A stretch of DNA of 64,000 nt from DATBAX01 sp963762965 (lineage in GTDB: Bacteria; Acidobacteriota; Terriglobia; Terriglobales; Acidobacteriaceae), in the NCBI GenBank assembly GCA_963762965.1, contig CAVXME010000001.1, forward strand, positions 744,001 through 808,000, in the 5' to 3' direction. Under the pieces are notes generated by a model. It was not told where the DNA came from. It saw nothing but the letters and a program-made list of their open reading frames with translations, and made no database searches. Within the stretch, counting starts at the first letter, position 1, and every line of letters begins with the position of its first letter. A program made the position numbers and the translations under genes. Shown piece by piece: positions 63,839 to 64,000 of this stretch.

Positions 63839-64000
63839 AGCCTTGGTAGCCCGGGGTTATCTTAACTCTGAGCGGCGGTTTGCGACACTACAGATTTTCC
63901 GGCTCGGCAAGGGAACGTGTCTATCCGTGCCTTTTTCGGCTTAACAACCCGGCGCTCTGTTCGGCGGCTTCTTTTACCAGAAATCCCATTTTGGGGTGCG
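63839..64000. other. Terminal 162 bases with no recognised feature
   Basis: No gene, repeat or RNA motif was recognised between the start codon of the secreted protein and the window end. The promoter of that gene should lie here, but no clear -35/-10 pair stands out. Confidence 0.4.

Noticed and set aside
63462..63944. 160-codon plus-strand open frame near the window end
   Set aside because: Antisense to a gene with a clear signal peptide; no family resemblance.

Overview
The window looks like chromosomal DNA of an acidobacterium (Acidobacteriota, probably a Korobacter/Koribacter-type member of the Terriglobia). This is inferred from gene families I recognise: a VWFA-domain secreted protein without a MIDAS motif, an Oar-like TonB receptor with an N-terminal carboxypeptidase-regulatory domain, a DUF2934 protein, an S55 (SpoIVB-like) secreted protein, and very many short intergenic hairpin repeats. 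I see no transposase, integrase, phage gene or CRISPR array.

Layout. 1-8384 (minus strand) is a fused str/S10 operon read rpsL-rpsG-fusA-tuf-rpsJ-rplC-rplD-rplW-rplB-rpsS-rplV, with a good sigma70-type promoter about 410 bases upstream of rpsL. 9023-11332 is a surface lipoprotein. 11350-12477 is ribH-nusB. 12522-16567 is a beta-oxidation/acetoacetyl-CoA cluster (crotonase, 3-hydroxyacyl-CoA dehydrogenase, thiolase) interrupted by a lower-GC Mrr-like nuclease gene. 16724-23091 holds a TPR-GAF-degenerate GGDEF protein, a GIDE-LemA pair, an amidotransferase-like protein, a Flp pilin-PilZ pair and tRNA-Glu. 23831-27967 is a tightly overlapping cytochrome c maturation operon (ccmF-ccmH-ccmI-like-secreted protein). 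28078-45363 mixes housekeeping and envelope genes (htpX, MoxR, M28 peptidase, ychF, ZIP, VWFA, S55, beta-propeller, MFS, lolE-lolD, clpC). 45503-46152 is a vapBC toxin-antitoxin pair with an AT-rich palindromic operator. 46261-58909 carries a glutaredoxin-like protein, a trypsin-like protease, purB, doxX, marR, a BON protein, larB, a ChaN-like protein, ubiX, a cupin and the TonB receptor. 59062-59395 appears to be an undescribed structured RNA. DUF2007, Nudix, LigD and a secreted protein finish the window.

Two themes cut across the genes. First, at least eight families of short degenerate or hairpin repeats fill the gaps between genes. In places they have entered coding sequence (ribH and nusB 3' ends, the interdomain linker of LigD). 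One two-copy family shows compensatory base changes. Second, four genes (tuf, lolD, a DUF985 cupin and the last secreted protein) each contain what looks like a single extra base. This points to assembly error more than to four independent pseudogenes.

The strongest candidate for something new is the 59062-59395 RNA. It has its own promoter and intrinsic terminator, an extended Shine-Dalgarno sequence followed by a 21-codon ORF, several internal hairpins, and a 3' segment that resembles the 16S anti-Shine-Dalgarno sequence and pairs with the Shine-Dalgarno region.
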